64,000 bases of DNA. Source: Candidatus Latescibacterota bacterium (lineage in GTDB: Bacteria > Latescibacterota > UBA2968 > UBA8231). Position 1 is the first letter of the stretch. The number at the start of each line of letters is the position of its first letter. Shown piece after piece: positions 49,401 to 56,757 of this stretch. Where the stretch lies: NCBI GenBank assembly GCA_022820485.1, contig JAJEFJ010000054.1, positions 62,001 through 126,000 on the forward strand, in the 5' to 3' direction. The notes below the pieces were generated by a model. That model saw nothing but the letters and a program-made list of their open reading frames with translations, did not search any database and was not told where the DNA came from. A program made the translations under genes and the position numbers.

Positions 49401-50654
49401 CGTTTCCAACAATGGCGCAGCTTCCACCGCAAACAGCCCGCCATTGTACGGCGGCAAACCAATAGACTCGTCGCCCTTGTCGATGAGCTTAAATAACGTC
49501 GTCAGATGGTCGTAATAATTGGTGGCAATCGCCGAGTACGTATCGTCAGCCGCCATCCTGCGTCCAATGTCATCGCGGACGGGCTTGCGCAAACCATAGT
49601 CGTCGTATCGCTCATCGTTGACCGGCAATAGCCCCCGATCCTCGGCATAGAGCACAAACAGCAGCCGATAGAGAAAGATCAATGCCGCATCCCGGCTCGC
49701 GACGAGGCTTTCCTCCGATTTCTGCACAAGCGCATTGACGAGATTAGGAAACACCCGCTCAAACACCACCCCCGACAGGTCCTGCGCGACCTGTTCCTCA
49801 TAGCGCCGACCCTCAGCCAGCGCCTCTTCGAGAAACGTACTCGTGGCCCCATCTCGCAGCGTGAAGGATTCGCGGCGGAATAATAGATGAAAAACGCGGA
49901 GTTCATCTTCCTTGCCGGGCTGGAGCAGTTCGGCCAAGTCGGCTTCAAAGAAACCGCTGGCACGCGGCCGGGCACGATAGTCGTAGAGCCGCCAGACGCT
50001 GCCATTAGTGAGAATGCCCCAGCGAATGCGCCCCTCCGACTCGATCTCAGCCGTCGCCAAATATCGGAGAATCTGACCATGCGGCGTCCCACGCTGCGCC
50101 CGATCCTTCCGGTCCCGGCTGTCGAGCGCAAGCCCAAAGCGCTTACTCTCTTCAACTACTGTAGCGTACTGGAAGGGATTCCCGTCCCGCGCCTTCGAGT
50201 CGGCGTCAGCAAAAAGCAGATGATCGGGAATGTCCTCATGGCCGGCGGCGCTTGGCTGAGGTATGTACTCGGTCCATCCCAATAGCTCCAGAATCGGACG
50301 AATCAGCTCCTCCTCCGTGCGAGCTTCATTGGGATTTTGGGAACGGCTGAGGGCGTCGTGATGTCGGGCAACGCCGTCCCTGAACGCGGCAAACGCCTCT
50401 GGCTGGTCAAGAGACGCTTGCCACTCGGGCGTGGCCTTTATGCCGTCGGTGAGGAAGTAGTGGGTGAATAGCTGGCCGGTCATATTGAGAGAAAGCGTTG
50501 ACTTGTTGGTCTTCGCAGTTTTGAGCCGCTTTTCACGCGCCTTGGTGCCACGATTGATCGCGCTTGGATCCGGTGCGTTTTCTCGCATATACTCTTGATA
50601 ATCAAACTCTTTCTCGTATGGAGTATTCATCAAGCCGCTTTCCTTCTCCGCCAT
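46497..50654 (-). CDS. Type IIG-like restriction-modification protein (Eco57I-like methylase)
   Basis: A 1385-residue single-chain enzyme. The N-terminal nuclease-like domain has a PD-(D/E)xK pattern (D144 ... E169-S-K171 in TVVEESKRF). A helical segment follows (about 270-480), then the N6-adenine methylase with motif I DPAMGSGHF (554-562) and motif IV NPPW (844-847). The C-terminal part has a target-recognition-like region (about 1030-1250). Likely methylates and cleaves DNA. The start may instead be ATG 50630 (AAGGA upstream). A duplicated 64-nt segment lies in and upstream of the 5' end. Confidence 0.88.
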   Translation of the reverse strand: MAEKESGLMNTPYEKEFDYQEYMRENAPDPSAINRGTKAREKRLKTAKTNKSTLSLNMTGQLFTHYFLTDGIKATPEWQASLDQPEAFAAFRDGVARHHDALSRSQNPNEARTEEELIRPILELLGWTEYIPQPSAAGHEDIPDHLLFADADSKARDGNPFQYATVVEESKRFGLALDSRDRKDRAQRGTPHGQILRYLATAEIESEGRIRWGILTNGSVWRLYDYRARPRASGFFEADLAELLQPGKEDELRVFHLLFRRESFTLRDGATSTFLEEALAEGRRYEEQVAQDLSGVVFERVFPNLVNALVQKSEESLVASRDAALIFLYRLLFVLYAEDRGLLPVNDERYDDYGLRKPVRDDIGRRMAADDTYSAIATNYYDHLTTLFKLIDKGDESIGLPPYNGGLFAVEAAPLLETVRLADEEIAPIIYDLSHAEDSQGMRRFVNYRDMSVQQLGSIYERLLEREPVRDDDGNISIRPNPYARKDSGSFYTSQELVDLIVERTLKPLAEERLQAFVDKADALKSDRRSKQERREELEQLDPAEAVLDLKVLDPAMGSGHFLVTAVDFLSDYIAELIERVPSVPEWLDGEYASPLVGRVAAIRDDIRKRANESKWVLDEAQLTDQAIIRRMVLKRCIYGVDKNRLTVELAKVSLWLHSFTVGAPLSFLDHHLRCGDSLVGLRVRDATDELHRLGGMFASSAIAGAETATDGMQRIEEMSDADVAEVKESAELFDGVEETTADLRGLLDFLCGWRWLTAGMKRDERAEFEEPLVRTLGQHTANAYELLAQGPAENISDFSELWHKATSIANHEDFLHWEVAFPGVWHRWQESRPQGGFDAVIGNPPWDRIKLQEVEWFATRDRELALAPTAAARRKGIQQLRDQGASLAAEFDAAKAQAESLSQVVRSGGDYPLLSGGDINLYSLFVERSMSLIKPDGFVGLLTPSGIYADKTAARFFQSVSTSGRVGGLFDFENKKIFFKDVHASFKFCALILGGEERRFDQAECAFFLHDTKTVHDEDRCFPLTPKDFARVNPNTGTAPVFRSRKDAEITRRIYEQHPVLVDRSGSKERKVWPVRYRQGLFHSKKDSDHFRTVAQLEAEGCYPVEGNRWKKGEDIYLPMYEGKMVQAFDHRAAGITNQTGNLFRPGQPDRTLDDEHRDPNFSPRPLHWINQRVNAHTQSLHYFLAFKEITASTNVRTMIATVVPQVGCIDTLPVLLPLNDRFNASDVACILANLNSFCLDYIARQKVQATHIKLYMLEQLPVIAPADYDRSFGETTARALVRDHVLRLTYTAHDMAPFARDLGYDGDPFIWDEEERRHLRARLDALYFHLYGLSRDDAEYILDTFPIVRREDEAAFGTYRTRDMTLAYMNALAAGDTETRVTV
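50521..50584. repeat. Direct repeat copy 1 in the methylase N-terminal coding region
   Basis: This 64-nt segment matches 50662-50725 with 3 mismatches. It encodes ENAPDPSAINRGTKAREKRLK of the methylase (minus strand). The copies are 141 nt (47 codons) apart and in the same frame. Confidence 0.85.
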
Positions 50655-50661
50655 AGCGGCC

Positions 50662-50725
50662 TTGAACCGCTCTTCACGCGCCTTGGTGCCACGATTGATC
50701 GTGCTTGGATCCGGTGCGTTTTCTC
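50662..50725. repeat. Direct repeat copy 2 upstream of the methylase start
   Basis: Matches 50521-50584 at 61 of 64 nt. It lies just upstream of the assigned ATG and would read ENAPDPSTINRGTKAREERFK in frame with the gene. An in-frame TGA directly precedes it and no ATG lies inside it, so it appears untranslated. Confidence 0.85.
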
Positions 50726-50751
50726 AACAGCTCCCAGTTTTTACATTGCCG

Positions 50752-52089
50752 CTAGTGCCCCGACAGCTTAAACAGATTGACCGCCGTAAAGTTGATGATG
50801 GCCCAGATCGTAAACAGCAGCGCCAACTCGGTCCACAGCGACATCCGCTCGTCTTTGGGCACCCGCATCGCTAGATGCAGCACCGCGTAGGCCATTGGGA
50901 TCAGCAGCAGATTGTTGGCATTGGCCCCTTTGAGCACAAAGTCGAGGGTGCGCGGGTCGAACAATATGAACAGCAGCCAGCCAAACGGGAAGGCGATCTG
51001 GAAAATGCGGATCCAGCGGCGGTAGCCATCTTCTTCGGCCAGCGCACTCACCTTTAGTTGCCGCAGAAAGTCAGCGCCAATCCGCCCTGAAGAAGCGGCG
51101 AAGACCAGCAGCGTGGAAAAGAGCGTGCAAAACCCCCCGAACATGAAGATATAGTACGCCCAGCCGCCGATGCTCTCGGTAAAAATTAGCGAGACTTGCT
51201 CGACCACCTTCATCCCTTCGGGCAAGACTTGTAGCTGATTGAGCACTGACGCGCCCAGCAGGTAATACGCGCACGTGACCACCAGCGCGATCCCCGTGCA
51301 CACACCCGCATCCGTGATCAAGACCTGCATCCAACCCCGGTAGCGCGCCTGCCATTCCGGGCTATCGTCTTTTGGCCCGACAAAATCCGGGTAGCCTTTC
51401 TCCACGATCCAATAGGGATACATAAAAAGCTCGACCGCGGTCGCGCCGACCGATCCCATCACCGCCAACGCCACAAACGCGCCTTCGGCAGGCATGGCAA
51501 AGCGGAAGCCCGAGGCGATTTGCTCGCTGCTGATTGCATAGCCCGTCCCTTGCAGTGCGAGCACCGAGCCGACTACTACCAAGCTGAAGGTCGCCACCAG
51601 CACGGAAACCATTTTCTCCAAGTCGCCGTATAGCCCCCGCCAGAGCAAAACCGACATGGCGAGGAAAATGACTACCGCCCACACTTGTTCGGATGCAAAG
51701 GGAAAAACCGTGACCATCAGCCCGGCCACCGACCCCAAGATGCCGATGACGGCCACCGTCACCGAGAAGTAGCCCACCACGCAGAGCCACGCGATCCACG
51801 AGGTGCCGCGCCAGCGCGTGCCCGGCACTTGGTCGAGGATTTGCACGGTACTGCTCTTGCGCAACAGGCACTGCCGACCCAATTCGAGTTGAATTACAAA
51901 CTTGACCAAACAGGCCAAGATCACGCCCCAGAGAAAGACAAATCCAACCTCGGCCCCCATCCGCGTCGTCACCAACAACTCCCCCGAGCCAACCACCGAC
52001 CCCGAGACAACGACGCCGGGGCCGATATTGCGTAAGAGGCCGCCAAAGTGAGTCGGGGCCTCGCGGATACTGCTTTGTGCGCTGTCCAT
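50752..52089 (-). CDS. Nramp-related membrane transporter lacking the metal motif
   Basis: A 445-residue protein with about eleven membrane helices. The segment IGPGVVVSGSVVGSGELLVTTRMGA aligns with Nramp helix 1, where the metal-binding DPGN is replaced by GSGE. The helix 6 MPH region reads MGSVGATAVELFMYPYW. Such Nramp-like members probably do not carry Mn2+/Fe2+; the substrate is unknown. The ATG at 52089 is preferred (GGAG upstream). It is cotranscribed in direction with the isomerase gene, 87 nt downstream of it. Confidence 0.75.
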   Translation of the reverse strand: MDSAQSSIREAPTHFGGLLRNIGPGVVVSGSVVGSGELLVTTRMGAEVGFVFLWGVILACLVKFVIQLELGRQCLLRKSSTVQILDQVPGTRWRGTSWIAWLCVVGYFSVTVAVIGILGSVAGLMVTVFPFASEQVWAVVIFLAMSVLLWRGLYGDLEKMVSVLVATFSLVVVGSVLALQGTGYAISSEQIASGFRFAMPAEGAFVALAVMGSVGATAVELFMYPYWIVEKGYPDFVGPKDDSPEWQARYRGWMQVLITDAGVCTGIALVVTCAYYLLGASVLNQLQVLPEGMKVVEQVSLIFTESIGGWAYYIFMFGGFCTLFSTLLVFAASSGRIGADFLRQLKVSALAEEDGYRRWIRIFQIAFPFGWLLFILFDPRTLDFVLKGANANNLLLIPMAYAVLHLAMRVPKDERMSLWTELALLFTIWAIINFTAVNLFKLSGH

Positions 52090-52176
52090 ACGTGTACTCC
52101 GTTTTGTCGTCTGGGGACGCGGGCAAGACACCCGCAAAAGCGGTTTTAAGATAGGAACTTACTAACCATTGGCCAC

Positions 52177-52995
52177 TCAAAAACCAGCCACAATCCCCCG
52201 CAGCCCCTCGGCATATTGCCCAAGTACCGCATCGGCTCGATCCCCCCTGCCGCGCTTATGGATCACTTCCACCGAGCAATACCCATCAAACCCAGCCTCA
52301 GCAAGTAAACGCAGCGGCTCGGCGTGATCGAATACGCCAGCACCCAGCACGTCGCTGACCTGCAACCTACCATCGACGATCATCCCATCGTGGGCGTGGA
52401 TGTGGCGCGTGTGTGCGCCTAGCATCTGGAAGCTCTCGGCTGGCTCTTCCAGCACCCGCTGCGTGTGCATAAAATCCCACAGCACCTGCAAATTCGGGTG
52501 CCCGGCCCGCTCGACAACCGCGCGCACCGGTGCCGAGCAGCACCAATCGTCATGCGTTTCCAGCAGCAATGTCACACCGCGTTCAGCCGCCGCAGGCAAC
52601 ACCTGCGCAAAGCCCTCTACCACGTAATCGACGACCGCAGTCCACTCGCGGCCCCCGCCACGCTGACCGCCGAAAACCCGCACCAAACCACAGCCCAAAT
52701 CAGCCGCTAGGTCGATGTACTTTTTCAAGTCCTCCACGTGCCCGGCCCGCTCCGCCGCGTCGGGCACCGCCATCCGCGCCCCAGTCGCAATACAGCAGAT
52801 TTCCAAGCCCTCGTCCTCCATCCGCCGGCGAATATCCCGCCGCTCTTGGGCCGCAAGCGCAGCCTCAATGCCGCAGGCGTGATCCCACTCGACTCGCGGC
52901 TCAAACCCCTGATAGCCGTGCCGCTTCATGCCAGCGACGACCTCGTCCAAGGTCCAGTCTGGACACGCGCTGCTCATAGTCGCCAATTTGATCAT
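52177..52995 (-). CDS. Sugar phosphate isomerase/epimerase (TIM barrel)
   Basis: A 272-residue xylose-isomerase-like TIM barrel (AP_endonuc_2 fold). Metal-ligand candidates are E in LLLETHDD, D in VLWDFMHT, H in HIHAHDG and E in CSVEVIHK. It probably isomerises a sugar or inositol-type compound, but the exact activity cannot be read. It is divergent from fbp and followed by the Nramp-like gene. Confidence 0.85.
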   Translation of the reverse strand: MIKLATMSSACPDWTLDEVVAGMKRHGYQGFEPRVEWDHACGIEAALAAQERRDIRRRMEDEGLEICCIATGARMAVPDAAERAGHVEDLKKYIDLAADLGCGLVRVFGGQRGGGREWTAVVDYVVEGFAQVLPAAAERGVTLLLETHDDWCCSAPVRAVVERAGHPNLQVLWDFMHTQRVLEEPAESFQMLGAHTRHIHAHDGMIVDGRLQVSDVLGAGVFDHAEPLRLLAEAGFDGYCSVEVIHKRGRGDRADAVLGQYAEGLRGIVAGF

Positions 52996-53049
52996 AATCT
53001 CTCGTTCTCCTCAGTAGCGTTGCGAATGTAACGAATGGACAGGATAGAT

Positions 53050-53075
53050 GGGATGGGATTGTTTTATCCCATCCC
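53050..53075. promoter_or_regulatory. Palindrome in the fbp upstream region
   Basis: GGGATGGGAT and ATCCCATCCC form a perfect 10-bp inverted repeat around a 6-nt centre, in the 114-nt divergent space between the isomerase and fbp, 34 nt before the fbp ATG. It could be an operator or a leader hairpin. It is not followed by a proper U-run. Confidence 0.5.
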
Positions 53076-53109
53076 TTGTCAAACACCCTCAATTGATGCA
53101 AGGTCCCTC

Positions 53110-54099
53110 ATGCAAATCGGCACTACCCTCACTCGCTTCATCATCGAAGAAGAGCGGCAGCACCCCGAGGCCACCGGCGAATTCACCGGCCTGCTCACCG
53201 ACCTAACCAGCGCGGCCAAAATCATCTCTCGCGACGTGAACAAGGCCGGTCTCGCCGAGGTAATGGGCATCACCGGCCGCACCAACGTCCACGGCGAAGA
53301 GGTGCAAAAACTCGACGAGTTCGCCAATGCGCTCATCATCCGCACCACCGATCACACGGGCCAGCTTGCCGGCATGGCTTCCGAAGAGATGGACGACATT
53401 TACCCCATCCCGGAAAGACACCCGCGCGGCAACTACATCCTCGTCTTCGATCCGGTTGACGGCTCGTCCAATATAGACGTGAACGTCTCCATCGGCACCA
53501 TCTTCTCCATCTACCGCAATAAAAGCACCGACACCGTAACCCTCAGTGACTTCCTCCGCTGCGGCCGCGAGCAAGTCTGCGCCGGCTACATCATCTACGG
53601 CTCCAGCACCATGCTAGTCTATACCACCGGCAGCGGCAGCCACGGCTTTACCCTCGACCCAAGCCTCGGCGAATTCCTGCTCTCGCACGAGCACATCGAA
53701 ATCCCCAAGAAAGGCCAGTACTACAGCGCCAACGAGGGCAATTATCCCAAATGGGACAAGCCAGTGCGCCACTTTGTCAAGCAACTCAAAGAAGGTCCGC
53801 AATCCTACTCGGCGCGCTACATCGGCTCGCTCGTGGCCGACTTCCACCGCAACCTGCTCAAGGGCGGCATCTTCCTCTACCCCGGCGACAGCAAGTCGCC
53901 CAACGGCAAGCTGCGCCTCTTGTACGAAGCAGCTCCCCTCGCCTTTGTAGTCGAACAAGCCGGCGGCGCGGCCTCCAACGGAACCCAGCCCATCATGGAC
54001 TTGCAAGCCACCGAGCTACACCAGAGGACGCCGCTGTTCATCGGCAGCAGAGACGACGTGGCCACGCTGGAAAAATTCGTGCGCGGCGAGCGGGCGTGA
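53110..54099 (+). CDS. fbp: Fructose-1,6-bisphosphatase class I
   Basis: Gluconeogenic phosphatase, 329 residues. The signature FDPVDGSSNIDVNVSIGTIFSIYR (metal Asp and Glu sites) is complete. Also present are EFTGLLTDLTSAAKIISRDVNKAG and RYIGSLVADFHRNLLKGGIFLYPGD. The ATG at 53110 with AAGG 6 nt upstream is preferred to a start 75 nt earlier, which lies before the palindrome region. It ends 77 nt before the convergent sigma-factor gene; nothing is recognised between them. Confidence 0.97.
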   Translation: MQIGTTLTRFIIEEERQHPEATGEFTGLLTDLTSAAKIISRDVNKAGLAEVMGITGRTNVHGEEVQKLDEFANALIIRTTDHTGQLAGMASEEMDDIYPIPERHPRGNYILVFDPVDGSSNIDVNVSIGTIFSIYRNKSTDTVTLSDFLRCGREQVCAGYIIYGSSTMLVYTTGSGSHGFTLDPSLGEFLLSHEHIEIPKKGQYYSANEGNYPKWDKPVRHFVKQLKEGPQSYSARYIGSLVADFHRNLLKGGIFLYPGDSKSPNGKLRLLYEAAPLAFVVEQAGGAASNGTQPIMDLQATELHQRTPLFIGSRDDVATLEKFVRGERA

Positions 54100-54176
54100 G
54101 CAGGCGACAGCGCGAGCCGAGAGCGTAAACATTGGGCGCCATAGACGGCGACCAACAGATCAGTCGGTCTTCAATA

Positions 54177-54776
54177 CTAGCGAGGCGTGCAGCCGGTCTC
54201 GCTTTGTAGCTTGGTGCTGCTGCGCGGCTCACAGTCGATCACTCCACCATGGCAATCGAGCGCAACGGCACAGCAACGCAGTATCGCCTGCTTCAGCTTG
54301 GAACGACCGCGTTGTATGCGAGATTTCATACCGGAAGTGGAAAGACCAAGGCGAGTTGCCGCTTCTGTTTGGTTGAGACCTGTGATGTCTGTGAGCAGCA
54401 GCGCTTCCGCATAAGGCTCCGGCAGGTTGCGGATAACAGGCGTCAGGCACGCGGCGATTTCCGCGGCGTTGCTCGCATCGCCGAACGCACTACCGTTCTG
54501 ATCAATTTCTGCGGCATATTGCGTCAATGCCCGTGCCTCCGCAGCACGGCGACGATGGTGATCAGTGATCGCGTTGGCAGCAACGCGGAACACCCAAGCG
54601 GCCGGCTCATCAGCAACGGCGAGCCGATCCCGATGGCGGACGAGTAGCAGCAGGATGTCGCCTACAACGTCTTCTACTGCGCCCGCTTCGACGCGGCGAC
54701 TCACATAGGCGCGCAAGCTCGCCTGAAAATCCCGCCAATTGTCGATTGGCGAGCTGGTCTGCGTCTCAGTACTCAT
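54177..54776 (-). CDS. ECF sigma factor, SigZ-like
   Basis: A 199-residue RNA polymerase sigma factor with region 2 (YVSRRVEAGAVEDVVGDILLLL...PAAWVFRVAANAITDHHRRR) and region 4 (LPEPYAEALLLTDITGLNQTEAATRLGLSTSGMKSRIQRGRSKLKQ). The C-terminal tail CCAVALDCHGGVIDCEPR has the Cys pair and Asp typical of SigZ-like factors and may bind a metal. The ATG overlaps the CadI-like gene by 4 nt (ATGA). No anti-sigma gene is present. Confidence 0.88.
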   Translation of the reverse strand: MSTETQTSSPIDNWRDFQASLRAYVSRRVEAGAVEDVVGDILLLLVRHRDRLAVADEPAAWVFRVAANAITDHHRRRAAEARALTQYAAEIDQNGSAFGDASNAAEIAACLTPVIRNLPEPYAEALLLTDITGLNQTEAATRLGLSTSGMKSRIQRGRSKLKQAILRCCAVALDCHGGVIDCEPRSSTKLQSETGCTPR

Positions 54777-55177
54777 GCGCAACAGCTATCTCTTTCGCCA
54801 GAAGCACGCTCCGCTGGCTTGTCATCGACAATGCGATACCACTCCCAACGCAAGCCTTGCGGATCGCTCGACCAGACTTTGTTCTGCGTCGCGTGGCAAC
54901 AGGTTTCGTTCCGCTGAACTTCGGTCAAAATGCCCGCGTTTCGCAGTCGTTGATCGGCGTCGCTCACCTCGGCTTCTGCAAACGCTTCGACGCCTAGATG
55001 GTTGAGGCGTTCTGCCGCCGCTGGATTCTCAAAGAGCACCAACTTCAACGGCGGTTGATCGATGGCAAAGTTGGCATAACCGGGATGCCGCTTGTGCGGC
55101 TTGGCATTGAAAAGTTCACCGTAATAAGCGACGGCTTCATCCAAATCACGGACGTTCAGGGCCAATTGCAAACGCAT
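54773..55177 (-). CDS. CadI/ArsI-like glyoxalase-fold metalloenzyme
   Basis: A 134-residue vicinal-oxygen-chelate protein that matches CadI (cadmium-induced) and ArsI (C-As lyase): LALNVRDLDEAVAYYGELFNAKP, PGYANFAI, PPLKLVL, LNHLGVE, and ETCCHATQNKVW with the paired cysteines C93/C94. An acidic ligand lies in WEWYRI. It probably detoxifies organoarsenicals or responds to a thiophilic metal. The ATG has AAGGAG upstream. Located in an operon with the sigma factor. Confidence 0.88.
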   Translation of the reverse strand: MRLQLALNVRDLDEAVAYYGELFNAKPHKRHPGYANFAIDQPPLKLVLFENPAAAERLNHLGVEAFAEAEVSDADQRLRNAGILTEVQRNETCCHATQNKVWSSDPQGLRWEWYRIVDDKPAERASGERDSCCA

Positions 55178-55210
55178 AACTCGCTCCTTTCATTATCCTC
55201 TAACCAATAA

Positions 55211-55303
55211 GACGCAAGCGACCAGAAAAGGACGCAACAAGATATTGAGACCGCCCGAGAACTCTGGCGGGAATATAAGCAACGCAAGCGACGGGAGGTT
55301 TGA
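55211..55303 (+). pseudogene. C-terminal remnant of a HigB-type toxin
   Basis: The frame from 55211 to the stop at 55303 ends with TQQDIETARELWREYKQRK, which resembles the tail of RelE/HigB-family killer proteins (DIETAK-type ending). An in-frame stop (55208-55210) removes everything upstream. It is followed at once by a truncated antitoxin gene, as in higBA order. Confidence 0.55.
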
Positions 55304-55308
55304 AAACT

Positions 55309-55497
55309 ATGGTTCTGACACGAGATTTTAAGGAAACGATCCAAGCGCGCATAGAGTGCGATCCGACCTTCCGCGAGGAACTCCTCAAGAAAGGGGTCGA
55401 GTACCTGCTTTCGGGCGATATGGATACCGGTAAGGCGGTATTGCGCGACTACATCAACGCGACCGTCGGTTTTCAGGAGCTTGAGCAAAACTTGTGA
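55309..55497 (+). CDS. Truncated antitoxin-like protein
   Basis: A 62-residue protein (MVLTRDFKETIQARIECDPTFREELL...GKAVLRDYINATVGFQEL) that matches the N-terminal part of addiction-module antitoxins, which are about 100 residues long and end in an HTH. The HTH is missing: the frame stops after GFQELEQNL. GGGAGG lies upstream of the ATG. Its stop overlaps the GTG of the next gene (GTGA). With the toxin fragment before it, this looks like a decayed TA pair. Confidence 0.7.
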   Translation: MVLTRDFKETIQARIECDPTFREELLKKGVEYLLSGDMDTGKAVLRDYINATVGFQELEQNL

Positions 55498-56633
55498 AAA
55501 TCACGGCCATCAAACTCTCGGTTTTCGAGCTTCCAGCCACTACTCCGCTCTTTGATCTAGAGCAAGCCCCCTACGGCCATCGCACCCGCTGGCAGGCCTG
55601 CGACCACCGCCGCATCGAAGCTCCCATCCACGTGCTGCACGTGCTCACCGACGAAGGCTTGGAGGGTATCTGCACGGTCGGCGACGCCCGCTACCAAACC
55701 ATGCGCCGCGAGGAGCTAGAGGCCCTGCGAATCATGGCCATCGGCCAAGACCCACTCGACCGCGAGCGGCTCGACGACAAGCTGCGCTGGGCTACCCGCT
55801 CGCTGTTTTCGCGCCCGGGCTGGCACGGAGCTTTCGACAATTGCCTCTGGGACATCGCTGGGCAAGCTGCTGGCCTTCCAGTTTGCGCCCTAATCGGTCG
55901 GACCCGCCCGCGCTGCCGAACCTATTACAACTTCCCCTCCGGCAGTCTCGACGCTGCCCTAGAAGGGGCAGACCAAGCACTCGCAGCGGGCTTTGTGGCG
56001 CTCAAAGACCACTGGTCCGGCCCTCCCGACACCAATATCGCGTGGTCGCGCGCCATCCGCGATCACGTCGGCCCGGACATCGATCTGTTGCACGACGCGG
56101 CCGGCAGCCCCTACACCTTGCGCGAAGCCCTGCGCGTTGGCCGTGCGCTGGAGGAACTCAACTACGGCTGGTTCGAGGAGGCCATCTCCGACCGCGATCT
56201 CCAGGGCTTGCAAACACTGTGCGCCGCGCTCGACATACCAGTCATGGCCCTTGAGACCCTGATGCACGACTGCGAACTCTGCGCCGCTTGGGTCTGCGCC
56301 GGGGCCACGGACCTCATCCGCGCCAACGCCCGCCACGGCACCACAGCCACCCTCAAACTCGCCGCTATAGCCGCTGCCCACCGCACCACCATCGAACTCA
56401 ACGGTCCAGGCGGACTTTTTGGCTTAGTCCACGCCCACCTAGTCTGCGCCCTGCAAAACACCACGTACTACGAGTATTTCCCCGGCGGCAGCCGCGACGA
56501 AATCGGCCGCGAGATCGGCCTACTCAATCCCCCGCTTCCCGTCGATGGCCACATTGCGCCGCCGACCGGCCCCGGCTGGGGAGCCGAGTGGGACCGGGCC
56601 TATTTCGCCAAAAAGCGCGTGGCCGAATGGTAA
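55494..56633 (+). CDS. Mandelate racemase/muconate lactonizing family enzyme
   Basis: Third enolase-superfamily member of the window, 379 residues. The N-terminal capping domain ends WHGAFDNCLWDIAGQAAGLPVCALIG. Barrel markers are ALKDHW (strand 2), LLHDAAGSPYTLREALRVGRALEE (metal Asp), WFEEAIS (Glu), MALETLMH (Glu), and RANARHGTTATLKLA. The C-terminus ends with GHIAPPTGPGWGAEWD. The GTG start overlaps the stop of the truncated antitoxin. Closest style is acid-sugar dehydratase; substrate unknown. A terminator follows. Confidence 0.83.
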   Translation: MKITAIKLSVFELPATTPLFDLEQAPYGHRTRWQACDHRRIEAPIHVLHVLTDEGLEGICTVGDARYQTMRREELEALRIMAIGQDPLDRERLDDKLRWATRSLFSRPGWHGAFDNCLWDIAGQAAGLPVCALIGRTRPRCRTYYNFPSGSLDAALEGADQALAAGFVALKDHWSGPPDTNIAWSRAIRDHVGPDIDLLHDAAGSPYTLREALRVGRALEELNYGWFEEAISDRDLQGLQTLCAALDIPVMALETLMHDCELCAAWVCAGATDLIRANARHGTTATLKLAAIAAAHRTTIELNGPGGLFGLVHAHLVCALQNTTYYEYFPGGSRDEIGREIGLLNPPLPVDGHIAPPTGPGWGAEWDRAYFAKKRVAEW

Positions 56634-56716
56634 ATCGCCATTACTTGACTTCTATAGTGCATGTTCCGCATACGAATCGCCGGTAGTGGTTCAGTTTGAA
56701 AATAGCCGTACATAAG

Positions 56717-56745
56717 AAGGCCCCTTGGTACGGGGCCTTTGTTTT
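56717..56745 (+). terminator. Rho-independent terminator after the MR/MLE gene
   Basis: AAGGCCCC and GGGGCCTT (56717-56724 and 56732-56739) form an 8-bp stem with a 7-nt loop, followed by TGTTTT. It lies 84 nt after the MR/MLE stop and 12 nt before the convergent antitoxin gene end. Confidence 0.82.
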
Positions 56746-56757
56746 CAAAGTGGCCCA

